Shown in pieces: positions 60,775 through 64,000 of a stretch of DNA of 64,000 nt (position 1 is the first letter of the stretch; every line of letters starts with the position of its first letter). Position numbers and translations under genes: made by a program. The notes beneath the pieces are model-generated. The model was given only the letters and a program-made list of their open reading frames with translations. It made no database searches and was not told the origin of the DNA. Source of the DNA: Acanthosoma haemorrhoidale (taxonomy: Eukaryota > Arthropoda > Insecta > Hemiptera > Acanthosomatidae); assembly GCA_930367205.1 (NCBI GenBank), contig OV884011.1:105701139-105765138 (forward strand). Reading direction: 5' to 3'.

Positions 60775-61354
60775 CAAGAGAATTCGGACCACCGCCTACC
60801 ATCCACAGTCAAACGGCCGAATTGAGCGATGGCACCGCTCACTTAAAACCGCACTAACCGCCCATTCACAACACCGTCAGTGGACGCGAAGCCTGCCTGC
60901 AGTCCTGCTCGGCCTATGAAGTGTGATAAAAGAGGACCTGGGGTGCAGTGTCACTGAGCGAACATACAAAAAGTCCTTACGCCTTCCCGGAGAATACTTT
61001 ACACCAACACAAGTAGATCTTGACGTTCGACGCAACACCACTCAACACCGGGAAGACACGAAGAAGACGTTCGTTAGCAAAGACCTCAACAACTGCACAC
61101 ACGTCTTCGTTCGACAAGAACACCGGCGTAGCCTCGAACTGGCTTATACTGGACCGCACCTAGTAATCAGCAGGAATAATAAAACCGTAGTCATAATGGC
61201 AGATAATAAGGAGACTCACATTTCCCTAGACCGTGTCAAGCTAGCTTATTTGCTAGACACCGCCGAACGTTTACCTGCACCGGGTGCACCAGAGGAATTA
61301 GGAAACACTCCACCACCATACCTCTGCACGAGAAGTTCGGTAGTGCGACGGTAA
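60775..61354 (+). pseudogene. Gypsy family A integrase end (plus)
   Basis: 60775-60920 encodes TAYHPQSNGRIERWHRSLK with the catalytic Glu. After a stop or frameshift, 60923-61354 is open for 143 codons, with LPGEYFTPTQVDLDV, NCTHVFVRQEHRRSLELAYT and a C-terminal SLDRVKLAYLL, as in the C-terminal domain of insect gypsy integrases. It is followed by a non-coding stretch, a purine tract and an LTR in the same orientation. Confidence 0.85.
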
Positions 61355-61896
61355 ATATAAAATAAGCATGACTGATAAAATATAAATTAATTTTTTTTTT
61401 TAAGTTTGTTTCGAAATATACGCTATAATATTTCTATATATTATATTATGACCTAAAGTTACCACTCGTTACTGTAAGTCATTTTATATCATATGTTTTT
61501 TTTTCATAAATGTTAACAGCGATCAATAGACCACAACAATTGTTATAAAATGTTAGTCAAACGTGTATATAAATATAAATATCTAAATACTTTTGGCTGT
61601 TTGTAGTTGTTACATTTTAATTAGCTAACTTGGTCTGTTATCGAGTAAGATGTTGATTCTTTTATTGTCATTCATGTGAAAGATAAAAATATTTTTAGTT
61701 AAAGAACTATTTAATTGCTTATTTGTAATAATTGTTCGACAAATTATTTCCAATGTACACAAAAGTGTTAATAGTGAGCATTTAAGAAAGATTGATAGAA
61801 ATATGTTTGTATTATGTACGTTTTTTATTATGCAATATAACTCAATATAAAAAAACTGTCAACCTTTACCGAGTATAGGGTAATTTGGGGGATCTG
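61355..61896 (+). other. Gypsy family A 3' non-coding region with polypurine tract
   Basis: AT-rich with no envelope-type ORF. The last bases, AATTTGGGGGAT (61882-61893), form a purine tract next to the LTR, as needed to prime plus-strand synthesis. The same tract occurs in the minus copy near 700. Confidence 0.7.
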
Positions 61897-62501
61897 TGTA
61901 GCGACCGCTAACTACATAAGATAAATCACCCTATACTCTATTGCGTATATATTGTAAGCAAAGTAAAATAACATGAACTAAATGTATTATAGACAAAGGT
62001 AAATAACATGAAAAAATATAAATCATTGTAAATGTGATAAGCAATAAAAAAGGCGGAAGCCAAGTAACACGAGACGGGTCTCCAGCTGTCAGTCATAAAC
62101 CTAAGCAACTCTTCCAGCCTGCAGGCTGGGTAATTAGGACCTGCGGGATACCCTTCACCACATGCGGGAACCGCAGGTACTAAGCAACCCTTTCAGCCTC
62201 TCCGTAGACTAGGCTGGTTAAGTACTTAAAGCGGGCTCCTAGCCCTGTAAACCAGTCTCCCGCGACCTTTACTCAGTGATGCTTAGTTTCCGCCCAAACT
62301 CTGAAAACTTGACTAATCCTTTATGAAAAACCTCTGTACCTCTTCTCTTGAACATGGTGCATTATCGGGGCACATACCTATCAAAAATGGAGTCAGATAG
62401 TAACGTCGTCATGAAACGATTGTCCAGGTTATAAACTCGAACAATTCGCACTTGTCACCAGGGCTAGGGTGATCAGGCACCCTCCTAGTGACGACCCGAC
62501 A
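61897..62501 (+). mobile_element. 3' LTR of gypsy family A
   Basis: 605 bp, TGTAGCGACCGCTAAC to GACGACCCGACA. It lacks the GGTTCACACTCG block present in the longer LTRs, so it is an internally deleted or older form. AATAAA near 62043 may be the poly(A) signal. No 5' LTR partner is found in the window. Confidence 0.88.
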
Positions 62502-63713
62502 ATTACTAATAAATTAATATTCGCTTCTTTTAAGATAAATTATTAATTCAACGTTTACTTTACAGTAACCGCAACAAAAAAAGAAGATAAATCAATAAAT
62601 TCAATTCCTATTCCCCAAAATCAAAATCGGTATTTTGAATTTCCTCAGTTCACCAGTAGTAAAGGCTCTTCAAGTCAACGCTTCTTAGAAATCCCTGATG
62701 GTTAGGAGCTGGTCCGGTCAGCAAGTCGATATTCGGGCTTATGGGATCCTTGGATCTCAACATCTCGTATATGTGACACAATAAGGCAAACAAAGTCAAT
62801 ACTATGGTGCACAATATCTATGGTGGTCAATATCAATAAATTCAGAAACGTATGAAACATAATAACAACCATGAAATAACCAATTATTTTGACGTTATCT
62901 GCACAAAACCATTCTAATACTTCTAATTGTTCGCGATGGAAAATACAGTAATTAATCACTTCAAGTGAAAGCATTCGTACTTCCTAGTATAAACATACTT
63001 TTATAAGACTTATGTTGATAATTTTCTAAAGTTCCATTAAACGAACAGCTAAAATATAGAAACATATGCAATGTACGACTACATAATACAAACTTTCTAT
63101 TGTAAAGTATATACGTGAAACTTAATATTCCTCGATGTAAATTTGACATGTTAGAAGCCTAGGATCAGATATCACATTTTCTCTTGATATATACCAGTAA
63201 AGTTGATAGTTTATGAATATATTATTATGGTAACAATTTTCAAATAAAATGTTAATTACTACCATCTGAAACCTATAGTAACGTTCAATCTTTGAAAAAT
63301 ATTCATATAAATTCATTAAATAAGAAAGCTAATGTCATTATCAATTTCAAATATTACCTTGTTTTTGTTTATTTGATAATACTTTGAAGTAATTTAATCA
63401 CGTTATAATTAAAAATATCTTAATTGATTTTCTATTGGGAGTTGGTATCTACGTACTTGTTATTGCCAAAATTTCTTGATAAGAATCCAAGTTATACTCT
63501 GTTTATTCCGCTGTTATAATAAATTTGAATTAAAATGATTCATGTTTTTAAATAGATACATTGTAAAATACATTTAAAAATTATGCAAAAAATTACCACC
63601 ATTAAACATATGAATCAGATAGTTATGCTGTTCTTCTATCACCTTCTATCATCAAACAATGATTTTATAAGAAAAAATAATTATTACGCACATTGACCAA
63701 GGTTTAAACTCAA
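62502..63713. other. AT-rich non-coding, likely 3' flank of the next gene
   Basis: No supported gene. It lies downstream of the minus-strand CDS ending at 63714; TTTATT words on the plus strand (AATAAA on minus) are frequent. Confidence 0.4.
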
Positions 63714-64000
63714 TTAACTCCACCTCCACCACGAAGAAAAGGGTAGCCACTTCAAAATGTCATGACCTTCACTGTCACCTTCACTTACGCGACCGCTTGC
63801 CTCATCACCTTTACTTGGAGCATCGTCTTTACTTGCATCATCGCCTTTACTTGCATCATCGTCTTTACTTGCATCATCGCTTTTACTTAGAACATCGTCT
63901 TTACTTGCATCATCGCCTTTACTTGCATCATCGCCTTTACTTGCATCATCGCTTTTACTTAGAACATCGTCTTTACTTGCACCATCGCCTTTACTTGCAT
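63714..64000 (-). CDS. C-terminal part of a protein with six-residue repeats, continues beyond window
   Basis: The minus strand is open from the window edge to TAA at 63714-63716 (95 codons). About 11 hexapeptides of the types ASKGDD, ASKDDV and LSKSDD are followed by a non-repetitive tail (GHDILKWLPFSSWWRWS). It is rich in Lys, Asp and Ser with balanced charge, so probably disordered, ending in a Trp-rich hydrophobic tail. The regular 18-bp period with substitutions that keep the frame open supports real coding. No family is recognised; the start and remaining exons lie right of the window. Confidence 0.55.
   Translation of the reverse strand, partial: ASKGDGASKDDVLSKSDDASKGDDASKGDDASKDDVLSKSDDASKDDDASKGDDASKDDAPSKGDEASGRVSEGDSEGHDILKWLPFSSWWRWS
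63798..64000. repeat. 18-bp minisatellite
   Basis: Unit TTTACTTGCATCATCGCC with variants (GTC or CTT for GCC; TTAGAAC for TTGCATC), about 11 copies, running off the window edge. Two variant units alternate in a longer pattern. Confidence 0.9.

Noticed and set aside
63798..64000. CRISPR array
   Set aside because: The 18-bp units are contiguous without unique spacers and keep a coding frame; this is a minisatellite in an animal gene.

Overview
The window is nuclear DNA of an insect: AT-rich, spliced, and crowded with decayed transposons. The best evidence for an insect is an Osiris-family gene (a family typical of insects) on the minus strand between 38.5 and 51.2 kb. It assembles from four exons with correct GT-AG junctions and matching phases. 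Jockey-like LINEs, Ty3/gypsy remnants and a Tc1-like transposase agree. The insect order cannot be decided from this sequence.

Layout. 0-1.7 kb: minus-strand Ty3/gypsy remnant (LTR plus integrase end). 2.1-4.8 kb: the 3' coding exon of ankyrin gene 1 (plus). 5.5-8.6 kb: a long, 5'-truncated jockey-like LINE (minus). 9.2-9.9 kb: a broken Tc1-like transposase. 10-25 kb: mostly AT-rich non-coding DNA with LINE pieces, one nested retroposed insertion and a solo LTR. 25.8-33.0 kb: ankyrin gene 2 (plus), a signal-peptide exon followed by one 5.55 kb exon. 34.7-36.3 kb: a candidate cysteine-bearing exon and a LINE piece. 38.3-51.2 kb: the Osiris gene, whose introns hold a LINE piece, a MITE and tRNA-like sequences. 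52.3-57.7 kb: a second gypsy type, a palindrome of about 0.8 kb arms, and LINE pieces, one carrying a solo LTR. 59.0-62.5 kb: a rearranged gypsy element whose two pol halves face opposite ways. 63.7-64.0 kb: the last coding part of a minus-strand gene with six-residue repeats, running off the window.

The most interesting system is the pair of ankyrin genes. Both large exons begin at a phase-0 splice acceptor and share an N-terminal module I do not recognise, followed by ankyrin repeats alternating between two types. In gene 2 the upstream exon encodes a signal peptide, so the product should enter the secretory pathway. Its C-terminal two thirds is a nearly homogeneous array of about 19.5 units of 201 bp, within which a seven-unit block (1407 bp) is duplicated. 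A secreted protein built mainly of ankyrin repeats behind a separate N-terminal domain is unusual for an insect and resembles the general layout of spider latrotoxins. A toxin or effector role is only a hypothesis.
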